A stretch of DNA of 64,000 nucleotides, taken from the NCBI GenBank assembly GCA_018241685.1, contig JAFEDJ010000012.1, positions 1 to 64,000 of the forward strand, written 5' to 3'. Under the pieces are notes generated by a model, which saw only the letters and a program-made list of their open reading frames with translations, was not told where the DNA came from and did no database searches. The translations under genes were made by a program, and so were the position numbers. The DNA comes from Pseudomonadota bacterium (GTDB lineage: Bacteria; Pseudomonadota; Gammaproteobacteria; Burkholderiales; Rhodocyclaceae). Shown piece after piece: positions 41,999-51,660 of the stretch. Positions within the stretch are counted from its first letter, which is position 1, and the number at the start of each line of letters is the position of its first letter.

Positions 41999-42127
41999 GA
42001 AGATCTGCAATAAGTTTCACTTGCTGTGTATTTGGTAAATTTTGCAAAAAAACATTTAAATCTACAAAATCAACAAAACTCGTTTAGAATACGCCCATCG
42101 AATGCCCAATGAGACACGTGACGCGTA
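41999..42127. promoter_or_regulatory. AT-rich promoter region
   Basis: A 129-bp stretch of unusually high AT for this window (TTGCAAAAAAACATTTAAA and similar) separates the defence pair from the HTH gene. It probably holds the latter's promoter. Its composition differs sharply from the GC-rich genes on both sides. Confidence 0.5.
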
Positions 42128-42757
42128 ATGATTGCCGAGACGATTTCGAGCCAGACCTGTTCGACCCGCGATGCGGCCAATCTGCTCGGTATCAGTGTGC
42201 GCACAGCCCAGCTTTGGGTGGAGGAGGGGCGCCTGCAGGCCTGGAAAACGCCGGGAGGACACCGGCGAATCCTGGTTGAGTCTGTCGACCGGCTGCTGCT
42301 TGAGCAGCGCTGCGCCGGCATTCATACCCCCGTGCCCTTTGGCATGCTGATCGTCATGAACGGCGAGAAGGAGCGCCAGGCGTTGCACGGGGGCCTCGGC
42401 GAGTTGTTGCCGGAGTGCCTGGTGACATCCACGGCCTGTCCCTACGACGGGCTGCTGCGTGTCGGAGAGATGGCACCGGACGTTGTCGTCATGGATTGGC
42501 GTGTCGGCGGGCTCGACGCCGCCCGCATGGCCCAGGTGCTGCTTGGCCGGGCACGCAAGCCACAGATGCTGGTTGTGGTGCTGGTGGCCTCGGACCGGGC
42601 GCGGGATGAGGCCCGTACGCAGCTGCCTGAGGCGGTCGTACTGGTGGATGCGCCGGTGAATGGTGAAGGTCTGGCCGCGACCGTTCGTACTTTCCTGGGA
42701 AGCAACGGCCGCCGGCGGGGTGCATTGCCGGCCAGCCGGCTGGAGGCCGTGTTGTAG
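42128..42757 (+). CDS. MerR/excisionase-type HTH protein with pseudo-receiver domain
   Basis: A 209-residue protein. Residues ~10-60 are a winged HTH of the excisionase/MerR type (STRDAANLLGISVRTAQLWV, WKTPGGHRRI). Residues ~70-190 resemble a response-regulator receiver (PDVVVMDWRVGGLDA with a central Asp). However, the N-terminal acidic pair (here LIVMNGEKE) and the conserved Lys (here VDAPVN) are not evident, suggesting a non-phosphorylated pseudo-receiver. It is probably a regulator. It is monocistronic behind the AT-rich region. Confidence 0.7.
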   Translation: MIAETISSQTCSTRDAANLLGISVRTAQLWVEEGRLQAWKTPGGHRRILVESVDRLLLEQRCAGIHTPVPFGMLIVMNGEKERQALHGGLGELLPECLVTSTACPYDGLLRVGEMAPDVVVMDWRVGGLDAARMAQVLLGRARKPQMLVVVLVASDRARDEARTQLPEAVVLVDAPVNGEGLAATVRTFLGSNGRRRGALPASRLEAVL

Positions 42758-42955
42758 CCGTGCCAATCCTCGAAGGGTGATCTCCTTGTCATGAAGCCGA
42801 CATGGCGACAGGTGAGCGGCAGCTTTCCGACATAGCCGCGGGGCAGGAGCGGCCTTTTCCCCGGGGGGCCGACAGTGGCCCCCCTCTTGCTTCGGGCTCG
42901 CCTCTGCCGTGCTGCGTGTGTGGGGCACGGCGCCATCGCCCGAGGAATTCTGTCC

Positions 42956-43573
42956 ATGAAGTTCTACATGACGCCCGGCTCGTGCTCGACCGGCATCCAT
43001 ATCCTGCTCGAAGAAGTTGGGGCCGTCTTCGAGGTCTATATCGTCAATCTGCCGGCCGGCGGGCACCTGGAGCCCGACTACGTGGCGATCAACCCCAAGT
43101 CCACCATTCCCACGCTGGTCCGCAAGGACGGCAGGCCGATCACCGAATTCCAGGCGATCGCCTGGTGGCTGGCGCGCCAGTACCCCAAGCAGCACCTGCT
43201 GCCCGAGGGGGCTGACGGTGAGGTGAGGGTGCTGGAAGTGATGGACTACGTGGTCGGCACGATCCACGGTCAGGGCTTCACGCGGATCTTCACGACGCCC
43301 AACTTCACCCCCAACCCGGCGGACCACGACGTGGTACGCGCCCGCGGCCGTGACATCGTCGAGCGGGGCTTTGCGGTGATGGACGCCCAGCTGGCCGGGC
43401 GGGAGTTCGTCGCCGACAGCTTCTCGATTGCCGATGCGGCGCTGTTCTACACGGAATTCTGGGCCGACAAGCTGAAGATGAACCTGCCGCCGAACTGCCG
43501 CGAACACTATCTGCGCATGCTCGAGCGGCCGGCGGTGCGCCAGGTTCTGCGGGAAGAGGGCTACCGCGTGTGA
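42956..43573 (+). CDS. Glutathione S-transferase family protein
   Basis: A 205-residue GST. The N-terminal thioredoxin-like domain starts MKFYMTPGSCSTGIHILLEE, with the TIPTLV cis-Pro motif and ITEFQAIAWWLA (Ser/Glu position for glutathione). The C-terminal helical domain has DSFSIADAALFY. The start at 42956 is set by family alignment; the frame extends upstream without similarity. It probably acts in detoxification or as a beta-class GST. Confidence 0.87.
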   Translation: MKFYMTPGSCSTGIHILLEEVGAVFEVYIVNLPAGGHLEPDYVAINPKSTIPTLVRKDGRPITEFQAIAWWLARQYPKQHLLPEGADGEVRVLEVMDYVVGTIHGQGFTRIFTTPNFTPNPADHDVVRARGRDIVERGFAVMDAQLAGREFVADSFSIADAALFYTEFWADKLKMNLPPNCREHYLRMLERPAVRQVLREEGYRV

Positions 43574-43911
43574 CGTTGCGGCGGCACGCAGTCCGGGCCG
43601 TGCTCAAACGGATTGCGGCGTGGCGAGCTACTGCGTGTCGCTGACTCTCTCCAGCCAGTGGACGACCTTGCCGTCTGTCGCTTCGACGCCGGTGTGCGCT
43701 TGGGCGATCAGGTGAAGAAGGTTGTCACCGGTCTTTGCTCTGTTGGTCGAGTGCTTTGCACTACTGAAAGTGACCGCACAGTCACATTCCCCATTCTGGT
43801 TCATGGTCCTGTCATCTGTTTGTCGCAGCATCGCCGCCGGAGCGAACTTGCAACGCTCCCCCCGGCCCGTTTGGGGGCCGAGGCAATCGACAAGAACAGG
43901 AAAGAACAATC
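43574..43911. other. Intergenic, no gene seen
   Basis: 338 bp without a convincing gene on either strand. A small inverted repeat GTGAC-CGCACA-GTCAC near 43770 is the only structure noticed. Confidence 0.5.
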
Positions 43912-45111
43912 ATGCGGAAATTCGTGGGGCCGATCATGTGTTCGGCGGCGGCGTTGGCAATGTATGGGTGTGGTGGCAGCGGCGGCAGCGATGCGCCGGG
44001 CAAGATCACCGTGGCGGTGATCGGCGACGTGCCCTACGGTGCGACAGCGACCGACACATCGCAAACCACCGCGCTGCCGGCCTTCCTGAAGGCGCTGGAT
44101 GGCGACACGGATGTGTCGCTGGTGCTGCACGTCGGCGATATCCATTCCGGCTCGCAGTACTGTACCCAGGCTTACGACCTCACCGTCGCGACCGACTGGA
44201 AGGCCCTGAAGAACCCGCTGGTCTATACGCCGGGCGACAACGAGTGGACCGACTGCCACAAGGCCAAGGAGGGCGGTGGTGTCTACAACGCGACCACCGG
44301 CCAGATCGACTACAAGGTGGACGCCGGCGGCAACCTGTTGAGCTACGCGGGTGGCGATCCGCTGGCCAACCTGGATCTGGTCCGCTCGATTTTCTTCGCC
44401 AAGCCGGGCAAGACCCTCGGCGGCGCGATGGACGTGCATTCCCAGGCCCTCGAATACGACACCAATTTCCCGACCGACAGCAGCTACGTGGAGAACGTGT
44501 GGTTCCAGAAGGCCGGCGTGCTGTTCGTGACCGTCAACATGCCGGGCGGCTCCAACAACGACACCGATCCCTGGTACGGCGCACCGTCCATGAGCCCGGC
44601 CCAGGCCCAGGAAGTGGCCAACCGCTCCGCTGCCAACAAGCGCTGGCTGGATACCGCCTTCAACCGGGCGGTGAGTGACAATTCCACCGCGGTGGTCATC
44701 CAACTGCAGGCCGATATGTGGGATGTGGATGGCAAGTCCGCCAGCCACATCGCCCAGTACAAGCAGTTCATCGATCTGATCGCCACCCGCGCCAAGGCCT
44801 TCGGCAAGCCGGTGCTGCTGCTCAACGGCGATTCTCACGTGTATCGCTCGGACAACCCGCTGGTGCAGGGTGCGGCGTGCCTCGTCGAGCCGAGCTCCGG
44901 CGCGGCGGCCGTTGCCTGCTCCGACGATGCCTACGCCAACCAGCCGAATGGCTACAGCGTGCCGAACTTCCATCGCATCGTGGTGCATGGCAGCACGACG
45001 CCGCTGGAGTGGCTCAAGCTGAGCATCGACCCGAACTACGATACGAAGGCCGCCGCGACGGCGACCAGCTTCGGCCCCTTCAGCTGGCAGCGCATGCAGC
45101 CGGCGCTGTAA
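43912..45111 (+). CDS. Metallophosphoesterase-like lipoprotein
   Basis: A 399-residue protein with a lipoprotein signal peptide (MRKFVGPIMCSAAALAMYGC, Cys at the lipobox) and a Gly/Ser-rich linker. Calcineurin-type motifs follow: VIGDVPYG, VLHVGDIHSG, TPGDNEWTDC and LLNGDSHVY with its metal-binding His. It would be a two-metal phosphoesterase on the periplasmic face of a membrane. The substrate is unknown. ATG 43912 follows AGGAAAGAA. Confidence 0.8.
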   Translation: MRKFVGPIMCSAAALAMYGCGGSGGSDAPGKITVAVIGDVPYGATATDTSQTTALPAFLKALDGDTDVSLVLHVGDIHSGSQYCTQAYDLTVATDWKALKNPLVYTPGDNEWTDCHKAKEGGGVYNATTGQIDYKVDAGGNLLSYAGGDPLANLDLVRSIFFAKPGKTLGGAMDVHSQALEYDTNFPTDSSYVENVWFQKAGVLFVTVNMPGGSNNDTDPWYGAPSMSPAQAQEVANRSAANKRWLDTAFNRAVSDNSTAVVIQLQADMWDVDGKSASHIAQYKQFIDLIATRAKAFGKPVLLLNGDSHVYRSDNPLVQGAACLVEPSSGAAAVACSDDAYANQPNGYSVPNFHRIVVHGSTTPLEWLKLSIDPNYDTKAAATATSFGPFSWQRMQPAL

Positions 45112-45163
45112 GCCGGCAAGGCGAGGGCACCCGCGGAAAGCGTGTGCCCTCGGTATCGGGGGC

Positions 45164-46630
45164 TTACTTGGCCGTCGCGCTCGGGGCGACGGTTACGTAC
45201 TGCCGCTCGCCACCACGCTGCACCAGCAGGGCCACGGTGCCGGTGACGGTCTTGACGATGGCACGGGCCTGATCCAGCGTGCTGACCGGCTTGCCGTTGA
45301 TCGACAGCACCACGTCGCCGGCCTGCATGCCGGCGGCGCGGGACGGACCGGTGGCGGCCTCCACCAGCAGTCCGGTGGCCAAGCCGATGGCAAGGTGTTC
45401 GACGGGCTGCAGCGGGCGCATCTGCAGGCCGAACTGGCGCAGTGTGCTGGTGTCCGGCACGGGCGCCGGCTGCGGGCTGGCGGTCGCCTTGCCTGCCTCG
45501 CCGAGGACGACCGGCAGGCGATGGGCCTTGCCGTCGCGCCACACTTCGAACTGCAGGCGCTGGCCGGGTTGGGCCATGGTCACCAGGGTCTGCACGTCGC
45601 CGGCCGCCGTGATCGGCGTGTCGTCCACGCCCAGGATCACGTCGCTGGGCAGCAGCCCGGCCTTTGCGCCGGGGCTGCCGGGCATGATGTCGAGGATGAT
45701 CGCGCCGGCCGGTGCCGGCAGGCGGAAGGCGTCCGCCAGCGACTGGTTCACTTCCTGCACGGTTACCCCCAGCAAGCCATGGGAGGCGTGGCCAGTGGCG
45801 GCGATCTGCTTCTGGATCTTCAGCGCCAGATCGATGGGAATCGCGAAGCTCAGCCCCTGGAAACCGCCGGTGCGGCTGTAGATCTGCGAGTTGATGCCGA
45901 CGACCTCGCCGCGGGCGTTGAACAATGGGCCGCCTGAGTTGCCCGGATTCACCGCCGCATCGGTCTGGATGAACGGCACGCCGCTGCCATCCGGCAGGGA
46001 ACGCCCCTTGGCGCTCACCACGCCGGCGCTGACGCTGTTCTCGAAGCCATAGGGCGAGCCGATGGCGAGCACCCATTCGCCCACCTGCAGGTCGGCCGGA
46101 TTGCCGATGCTGACGGTGGGCAGGCGGTGGGCGTCGATCTTCAGCACCGCGATGTCGGTCTTGCGGTCGCTGCCGATCACGCGGGCGTGGAACTCGCGCC
46201 GGTCGGTGAGCTTGACGACCACGTCGCTGGCGTTGGCGATCACGTGGGCGTTGGTGAGGATCAGCCCATCCTCGCTGAGGATGAAGCCCGAGCCCTGGCC
46301 ACGTACCGGAATCTGCATGCTGGCACCGGCACCACCGAACTCTTGCTGGAAGCGGCGCAGGAACTGCTGCACCGAATCGCCGTTGTCGTCGCCGGGGGCG
46401 TCCGCCGAATCAGGACTGACGGACACCTGGCGCATGCCGCTGATGCTGATGTTGACCACCGCCGGGCCATAGCGCCGGGTGATCTGCGAGAAATCGGGGA
46501 CGCCGACGGTGGCGACCGAGGCCGGTGCTTCGCCGGCCGGCGGAGTCGCGGATGCTGCCGCTGCAATGCCTGAGCAGCCAAGCGCTGCGGCAAGCAGGCT
46601 GGCCGTAATTGCGGGGGTGATGAAGTTCAT
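45164..46630 (-). CDS. DegP/HtrA-family periplasmic serine protease
   Basis: A 488-residue protein with a signal peptide (ITASLLAAALGCSGIAAAAS). The trypsin-like domain has a catalytic His in LTNAHVIA, Asp in KTDIAVLK and Ser in NPGNSGGPL. Two PDZ domains follow (GLLGVTVQEVNQSLADAF; GLATGLLVEAATGPSRAAGM). It degrades misfolded envelope proteins. The frame extends far upstream, but the signal peptide fixes the start at ATG 46630. Confidence 0.92.
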   Translation of the reverse strand: MNFITPAITASLLAAALGCSGIAAAASATPPAGEAPASVATVGVPDFSQITRRYGPAVVNISISGMRQVSVSPDSADAPGDDNGDSVQQFLRRFQQEFGGAGASMQIPVRGQGSGFILSEDGLILTNAHVIANASDVVVKLTDRREFHARVIGSDRKTDIAVLKIDAHRLPTVSIGNPADLQVGEWVLAIGSPYGFENSVSAGVVSAKGRSLPDGSGVPFIQTDAAVNPGNSGGPLFNARGEVVGINSQIYSRTGGFQGLSFAIPIDLALKIQKQIAATGHASHGLLGVTVQEVNQSLADAFRLPAPAGAIILDIMPGSPGAKAGLLPSDVILGVDDTPITAAGDVQTLVTMAQPGQRLQFEVWRDGKAHRLPVVLGEAGKATASPQPAPVPDTSTLRQFGLQMRPLQPVEHLAIGLATGLLVEAATGPSRAAGMQAGDVVLSINGKPVSTLDQARAIVKTVTGTVALLVQRGGERQYVTVAPSATAK

Positions 46631-46713
46631 GACGGCCTCCCTCCGAGGCGCTGCGCGGGCTATGTTGGTGTTGTCGCCGCGATTATCGCCTGAAGCCGTG
46701 TCGGAGATGATGC

Positions 46714-47556
46714 TTAGCGCCGTCGCCCGCTGATGACTAGCGCGATGCCGCCGAGGATGGCGATGGACGAATACACCAGGCGCGGGGTGATCGCCTCGCC
46801 GAGGAACAGTACGCCACCCAGGGCGGCGATGACCGGCACGCTGAGCTGTACGCTCGCTGCACTGGCGGCGCGCAGCTGGGGCATCGCCATGTACCAGATC
46901 ACGTAGCCGATGCCGGAGGCCAGCCCGCCCGAGGCAAGGGCGTAGGCGATGCCAGCGCTGTCCGTCTGCGCCTGGGACAGCGTGACCAGGCTGAGCCCCA
47001 GCGCCATCGGGGCGGCCCGCGCGAAGTTGCCGGCGGTGCTGGCTGCCGGGTCGCTGCCACCGCGGCCGCGTAGCGAATACACGCCCCAGGCGACACCGGC
47101 CAGCGTCATCAGCAGCGATCCGACCAGCGGTGGCGCCGACAGGCCGGGCAGGACCAGCGCGACGAGGCCGGCGGCGGCGAGTAACAGGCCGATGCTTTGC
47201 ATGCGCTTGAGGTGCTCCCGGTGCCACAGGCCGTAGCCGATCATCGTCGCCTGCACGGCACCGAACAGTAGTAGCGCGCCTGTGGCGGCGGACAGGCTCA
47301 GATAGGCAAAGGAAAAACCCGCCGCATAGACGAACAGTGCCAGCGCTGAGGGCCAGCTGCCGTGGGTCGTCCCTGTAGCGCCGCCGCGCAGACGCAGCAG
47401 CAGCCACAGGACCAGTGCGCCCGAGCAGACGCGCAGAGCGGTGAAGCTGGCGGCATCGATGTGGCCGTCACGTAGCGCGAGCCGGCACAGCAGGGAGTTG
47501 GCGGCGAAGGCGAGCATGGCCAGCGTCGTCAAGGCGGCGACACGAAAGGGATGCAT
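46714..47556 (-). CDS. EamA/DMT-family transporter
   Basis: A 280-residue protein with ten predicted membrane segments in two EamA repeats (LAMLAFAANSLLCRLALRDG; ASVQLSVPVIAALGGVLFLG). It is a drug/metabolite or amino-acid exporter type; the substrate cannot be read from sequence. It is monocistronic, divergent from ahpF. Confidence 0.85.
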   Translation of the reverse strand: MHPFRVAALTTLAMLAFAANSLLCRLALRDGHIDAASFTALRVCSGALVLWLLLRLRGGATGTTHGSWPSALALFVYAAGFSFAYLSLSAATGALLLFGAVQATMIGYGLWHREHLKRMQSIGLLLAAAGLVALVLPGLSAPPLVGSLLMTLAGVAWGVYSLRGRGGSDPAASTAGNFARAAPMALGLSLVTLSQAQTDSAGIAYALASGGLASGIGYVIWYMAMPQLRAASAASVQLSVPVIAALGGVLFLGEAITPRLVYSSIAILGGIALVISGRRR

Positions 47557-47891
47557 GGCGTTTTCCTAAGGGGTGGGCGGCGGGTTCGCGGCGCCCGCTG
47601 CGGTGGTTTCGCGCTGCAGCCAGTCCTGGAATGCCCGGACGATGAGGCGGTATGGGGCCGTGTCGCTTGAGCCGGATTTGTGCTGCGAATGGAGGTGGCT
47701 ACCGTGGGGCGACATGGGGCTGCTCGCGGGAAGGGGATCGATATCCTTGTGCGTCGGGCGTCTGGGTGCAAGGGGCCGTATCCTAGGGCTTGCGAGCGCC
47801 TGCGTAAAACGATGATTTCCGACAATGAGGCTTAATGATATTGAGGCTTCGGCAGCCGAAGAGACAGGTATCGGGGGGCGCATTCAGATCG
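47557..47891. other. Intergenic, no gene seen
   Basis: The first part of the divergent region between the EamA and ahpF genes. Open frames here are short and without family character. The regulatory signal for ahpF lies in the next 40 bp. Confidence 0.5.
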
Positions 47892-47928
47892 ATAGAAAAC
47901 TGATATCGAATCGATTTCATCAATCAAT
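47892..47928 (+). promoter_or_regulatory. Candidate OxyR binding site upstream of ahpF
   Basis: ATAG-N7-ATAT-N7-ATTT-N7-CAAT follows the OxyR tetranucleotide spacing (ATAG-N7-CTAT-N7-ATAG-N7-CTAT) with 4, 3, 2 and 3 matches. The surrounding region is AT-rich and lies 90 bp before the ahpF start. Confidence 0.5.
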
Positions 47929-48017
47929 TGGAGCAATGTATTTTCCATCGATATGATGTGTCCATTCACCGTTCAGGCATGGGGGCCTGAACGACGTTCA
48001 TATAAAAGGACACGACC

Positions 48018-49568
48018 ATGCTCGACGCCAATATCAAGAACCAACTCAAGGCCTATCTCGAGAAGCTGCAGCGCCCGATCGAGGTGGTCGCTTCCCTTGA
48101 CGACAGCGCCAAGGCACAGGAGCTGCGCGGCCTGCTCGTCGATATTGCCGAATTGTCCGACAAGGTCTCGCTGCGCGAGGATGGTACCCACAGCCTGCGT
48201 CCGTCCTTCGGCGTGACGGTGCCGGGCGAGGCGCCGCGCATCCACTTTGCCGGCATTCCGATGGGCCACGAGTTCACGTCCCTGATCCTCGCGCTGCTGC
48301 AGACCGGTGGCCACCCGCCCAAGGTGGATGCGGCGGTGATCGAGCAGATCAAGGTCTTGCCTGGCCGCTTCGACTTCGAGACCTTCATCTCCCTGTCGTG
48401 CCATAACTGCCCGGACGTGGTGCAGGCGCTCAACCTGATGGCCGTGCTCAACCCGGGCGTGACCAGCACGATGATCGACGGCGCGCTGTTCCAGGATCTG
48501 GTGAATGAGCGCCGCATCATGGCCGTGCCGACGGTCTTCCTCAACGGCCAGGAGTTCGGCCAGGGCCGCATGACCATCGAGGAGATCGTCGCCAAGCTGG
48601 ATACTGGCGCGGCTGCCCGTGCGGCGGAAGAGATCGCAGCGAAGGATGCCTTCGATGTACTGGTGATCGGCGGTGGCCCGGCCGGCGCGGCGGCGGCGAT
48701 CTACGCGGCACGCAAGGGCATCCGCACTGGTGTGGTGGCGGAGCGCTTCGGCGGCCAGGTAATGGATACCCTCGGCATCGAGAACTTCATCTCCGTGAAG
48801 GAGACCGAAGGGCCCAAGCTCGCCGCTGCGCTTGAACAGCACGTCAAGCAGTACGAGGTGGACGTGATGAACCTGCAGCGCGCCACCAAGCTGATTCCGG
48901 GCAAGGTGGTCGAGGTGCAGCTCGAGAACGGCGCATCCCTGAAGGGCAAGACGGTGATCCTGTCCACCGGTGCCCGCTGGCGCGAGATGAACGTGCCCGG
49001 CGAGAAGGAGTACAAGGCCAAGGGCGTGTGCTTCTGCCCGCACTGTGACGGCCCGCTCTTCAAGGGCAAGCGCGTGGCGGTGATCGGCGGCGGCAACTCC
49101 GGCGTCGAAGCGGCCATCGACCTGGCCGGCATCGTCTCTCACGTGACGCTGCTCGAGTTCGCCGACCAGCTGCGTGCCGACGCGGTGCTGCAGACCAAGC
49201 TCAACAGCCTGCCCAACGTGACGGTGATCACCCAGGCGCAGACCACCGAAGTGACCGGCGACGGCCAGAAGGTGAACGGCATCCGCTTCAAGGACCGCGT
49301 CAGCGGCGAGGAGAAGCAGGTGGAGCTCGAAGGCATCTTCGTGCAGATCGGCCTGTTGCCGAACACCGACTGGCTCAAGGGCACGGTCGAGCTGTCCGAC
49401 CGCGGCGAGATCGTCGTCGATGCCAAGGGCCAGACCTCGGTGCCGGGCGTCTTTGCCGCCGGCGATTGCACCACGGTGCCGTACAAGCAGATCGTCATCG
49501 CGATGGGCGAGGGCGCCAAGGCCTCCCTCAGCGCCTTCGATCACCTGATCCGCAGTTCGGTCGCCTGA
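48018..49568 (+). CDS. ahpF: Alkyl hydroperoxide reductase subunit F
   Basis: A 516-residue flavoprotein disulfide reductase. The N-terminal double thioredoxin-like domain carries a CHNC redox pair (LSCHNCPD). The TrxR-like core has FAD motif [17 protein letters not shown] motif [12 protein letters not shown] and the second redox pair FCPHCDG. It ends with the FAD motif [17 protein letters not shown]. It passes electrons from NADH to the peroxiredoxin AhpC. No ahpC is adjacent, which is unusual. A terminator follows at 49620. Confidence 0.96.
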   Translation: MLDANIKNQLKAYLEKLQRPIEVVASLDDSAKAQELRGLLVDIAELSDKVSLREDGTHSLRPSFGVTVPGEAPRIHFAGIPMGHEFTSLILALLQTGGHPPKVDAAVIEQIKVLPGRFDFETFISLSCHNCPDVVQALNLMAVLNPGVTSTMIDGALFQDLVNERRIMAVPTVFLNGQEFGQGRMTIEEIVAKLDTGAAARAAEEIAAKDAFDVLVIGGGPAGAAAAIYAARKGIRTGVVAERFGGQVMDTLGIENFISVKETEGPKLAAALEQHVKQYEVDVMNLQRATKLIPGKVVEVQLENGASLKGKTVILSTGARWREMNVPGEKEYKAKGVCFCPHCDGPLFKGKRVAVIGGGNSGVEAAIDLAGIVSHVTLLEFADQLRADAVLQTKLNSLPNVTVITQAQTTEVTGDGQKVNGIRFKDRVSGEEKQVELEGIFVQIGLLPNTDWLKGTVELSDRGEIVVDAKGQTSVPGVFAAGDCTTVPYKQIVIAMGEGAKASLSAFDHLIRSSVA

Positions 49569-49619
49569 ATGTGAAACGGCCCCCAGGGTTCCGGCGGCCG
49601 CTTGAGCAGACTGACCAAG

Positions 49620-49644
49620 GCCGGAGCCGCAAGCTCCGGCTTTT
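49620..49644 (+). terminator. Rho-independent terminator after ahpF
   Basis: Stem GCCGGAGC/GCTCCGGC with loop CGCAA, followed by TTTTCT. Confidence 0.8.
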
Positions 49645-49667
49645 CTCTGCGTGCCCGGTTCAGGTGT

Positions 49668-50474
49668 TCAGGCCGGCGGCAGGATCGCCGGGTAATCGCC
49701 GTAGCCGTCCGGCCACGGGGTCAGTACCTCGAAGCCCGTGTCAGTGACGGCGACCATATGCTCCCACTGGGCCGACAGGGAGCGGTCCTTGGTGACCACG
49801 GTCCAGCCGTCCGGCAGCTGGCGGGTGGCGGCGCGGCCGGCGTTGATCATCGGCTCGATGGTGAACACCATGCCGGGTTCGAGGCGCAGGCCTTGGCCCG
49901 GATTGCCGTAATGCAGGACCTGGGGCTCGTCGTGATAGATGTCGCCGATGCCATGGCCGCAGTACTCACGCACCACGCTGAAGCCTTCCCGATGGGCGAC
50001 GGTCTGGATCGCGTACCCCACGTCGCCCAGCGTGGCGCCGGGGCGCACCTGATGGATGCCGGCGACCATCGCCTCGTAGGTGGTGCGGACCAGCCGTCGG
50101 GCGAGGATGCCGGGTTCGCCGACGTAGTACATGCGGCTGGTGTCGCCGAACCAGCCGTCCTTGATGACGGCCACGTCGATGTTGACGATGTCGCCGTTCT
50201 TCAGCTTCTTGTCCGACGGAATACCGTGGCAGATCACGTGGTTGACCGACGCGCAGACCGTCTTCGGGTAGCCGTGGTAGCCGACGTTGGCCGGGATGGC
50301 CTTGAGCTCATTGACGATGTAGTCGTGGCAACGCTGATCGAGTTCGTCGGTGCTGACGCCGGGTTTGACGTATTCGCCAATCATCCGCAGCACGTCGGCA
50401 GCCAGGCCGCCGGCGTGGCGGGACAGGGCGATCTCTTCCTTGGAGCGGATGGGCACTGTTTTCAGGGCTCTCAT
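49668..50474 (-). CDS. map: Methionine aminopeptidase, type I
   Basis: A 268-residue enzyme with the dinuclear metal ligands in VNIDVAVIKDGWFGDTSRM, YCGHGIG, TIEPMIN and the C-terminal Glu in SAQWEHMVAVT. It removes the initiator Met from new proteins. The ATG overlaps the stop of a ParD-like gene, an arrangement seen for extra map copies, so this may be a second paralogue rather than the housekeeping map. Confidence 0.94.
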   Translation of the reverse strand: MRALKTVPIRSKEEIALSRHAGGLAADVLRMIGEYVKPGVSTDELDQRCHDYIVNELKAIPANVGYHGYPKTVCASVNHVICHGIPSDKKLKNGDIVNIDVAVIKDGWFGDTSRMYYVGEPGILARRLVRTTYEAMVAGIHQVRPGATLGDVGYAIQTVAHREGFSVVREYCGHGIGDIYHDEPQVLHYGNPGQGLRLEPGMVFTIEPMINAGRAATRQLPDGWTVVTKDRSLSAQWEHMVAVTDTGFEVLTPWPDGYGDYPAILPPA

Positions 50475-50698
50475 GCGGCCACTCCCGTTTCGGTGGCCAA
50501 TCCGTTTGCGTCGACGGTCTGTTGCTCGGCCTGGATCAGCAGCTGGCAGATTTCGCCGTAGCGGAGGTTGGGGTTCAGCTCGGCCAGCATGCCGACACGC
50601 AGCCAGTGCTCGGCCTGCGCGTTGATGGAGCGGCTCAGCGCGCCGCTCGTCAGACGCAGGTTCTCATGCATCTGTTCGGAGATTTTGACGATGCCCAT
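50471..50698 (-). CDS. ParD-like antitoxin-family protein
   Basis: A 75-residue ribbon-helix-helix-like protein from ATG 50698 (MGIVKISEQMHENLRLTSGA, then SINAQAEHWLRVGMLAELNP). It matches the ParD-like family that is typically encoded just upstream of a methionine aminopeptidase gene, with no ParE toxin nearby. It is probably a DNA-binding regulator of the map paralogue. Confidence 0.78.
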   Translation of the reverse strand: MGIVKISEQMHENLRLTSGALSRSINAQAEHWLRVGMLAELNPNLRYGEICQLLIQAEQQTVDANGLATETGVAA

Positions 50699-50820
50699 GG
50701 TTCGGATTTCTAGTATATGGTTTGTAGCTGTTTCATATATTAGCAGCTTTCCGGCCCCTGCGCCCGGCAAGCGGGCACGGGGGCGTTCATGGGCGGCGTG
50801 GAGGCTGCAGCCTCCGGGTG

Positions 50821-51660
50821 TCAGTGCCCAAAGACGTCGGCGTTCAGCATCGTCGGATCGGGGCGGTCCAGGGTATTGAGGGCGGCTACTTCGGCGTCCG
50901 ACAGCGTGAAGTCGAACAGAGCGAGGTTCTGGGCCAGCCGGGTCGGGTTGGCGGACTTGGGCGTCGTCACGATGCCTTGCTGGACGATCCAGCGCAGGAC
51001 GATCTGGGCGGCGGTGCGACCATGGGCTTCGGCGATGGCGGTGATTACCGGGTCGGTCAGCATCGCGTTGCCGCAGCCGAGGGGGCGCCAGGCGCCGGTG
51101 GTGATGCCGCGTTCCTTATGGATGGCCAGCAGGTCGTCGCGGCGGTGATAGGGGTCGAGCTGGATCTGGTTGTGGTGGGGCACCAGGCCGGCGTCGAAGA
51201 GGCGCTGCAAGTGCTGCGGTTTGAAGTTGGAGGTGCCGATAGCGCGGACCAGGCCGGCCTCCAGCAGCTTGACCAGACCGTGGAAGGCGTCCACATAGCG
51301 GTCCTGGTCCGGGTTCGGCCAGTGGATCAGCAGCAGGTCGATGTAATCGACGCCCAGCCGCTTCAGGCTGGCCTCGCAGGCTTCCCGCGCACCGGCAACG
51401 CTATGCCACTGGCGGTTGAACTTGGTGGTAAGGAAGATTTCGTCGCGGGGGATGCCCGAGCGCCGGATGCCTTCCCCGACGCCTTGTTCGTTGCCGTAGT
51501 TCTCTGCCGTGTCGATCAGGCGGTAGCCCAGGCCGATGGCTTCGGCGACGGTGCGGGCGGCTTCCTGGTCGTTCATCGGCCAGGTGCCGAGGCCGAGCAG
51601 CGGCATGGCGACGCCATTGGCGAGGCTGATGGTCGGGGCAAGGGTGGTCTGCTGTGTCAT
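50821..51660 (-). CDS. Aldo/keto reductase
   Basis: A 279-residue TIM-barrel NADPH-dependent reductase (2,5-diketogluconate reductase type). It shows GYRLIDTAENYGNE (Asp/Tyr), TTKFNRQWHS (Lys), LLLIHWPNP (His) and IGTSNFKPQHLQRLF, then WRPLGCG. It reduces aldehydes or ketones; the substrate is not predictable. Monocistronic. Confidence 0.9.
   Translation of the reverse strand: MTQQTTLAPTISLANGVAMPLLGLGTWPMNDQEAARTVAEAIGLGYRLIDTAENYGNEQGVGEGIRRSGIPRDEIFLTTKFNRQWHSVAGAREACEASLKRLGVDYIDLLLIHWPNPDQDRYVDAFHGLVKLLEAGLVRAIGTSNFKPQHLQRLFDAGLVPHHNQIQLDPYHRRDDLLAIHKERGITTGAWRPLGCGNAMLTDPVITAIAEAHGRTAAQIVLRWIVQQGIVTTPKSANPTRLAQNLALFDFTLSDAEVAALNTLDRPDPTMLNADVFGH

Noticed and set aside
38765..42010. 1081-codon minus-strand frame opposite the STAND-WD40 gene
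   Set aside because: Low-complexity Gln/Arg/His composition and no motifs; the sense-strand P-loop and WD40 repeats explain the sequence.
45164..47407. 747-codon frame extending the DegP-like protease upstream
   Set aside because: The true protein begins with a signal peptide at 46630; the upstream part runs antisense to the EamA transporter gene.
50471..50698. Complete ParDE toxin-antitoxin module
   Set aside because: No ParE toxin is encoded beside the ParD-like gene; its partner is a methionine aminopeptidase.
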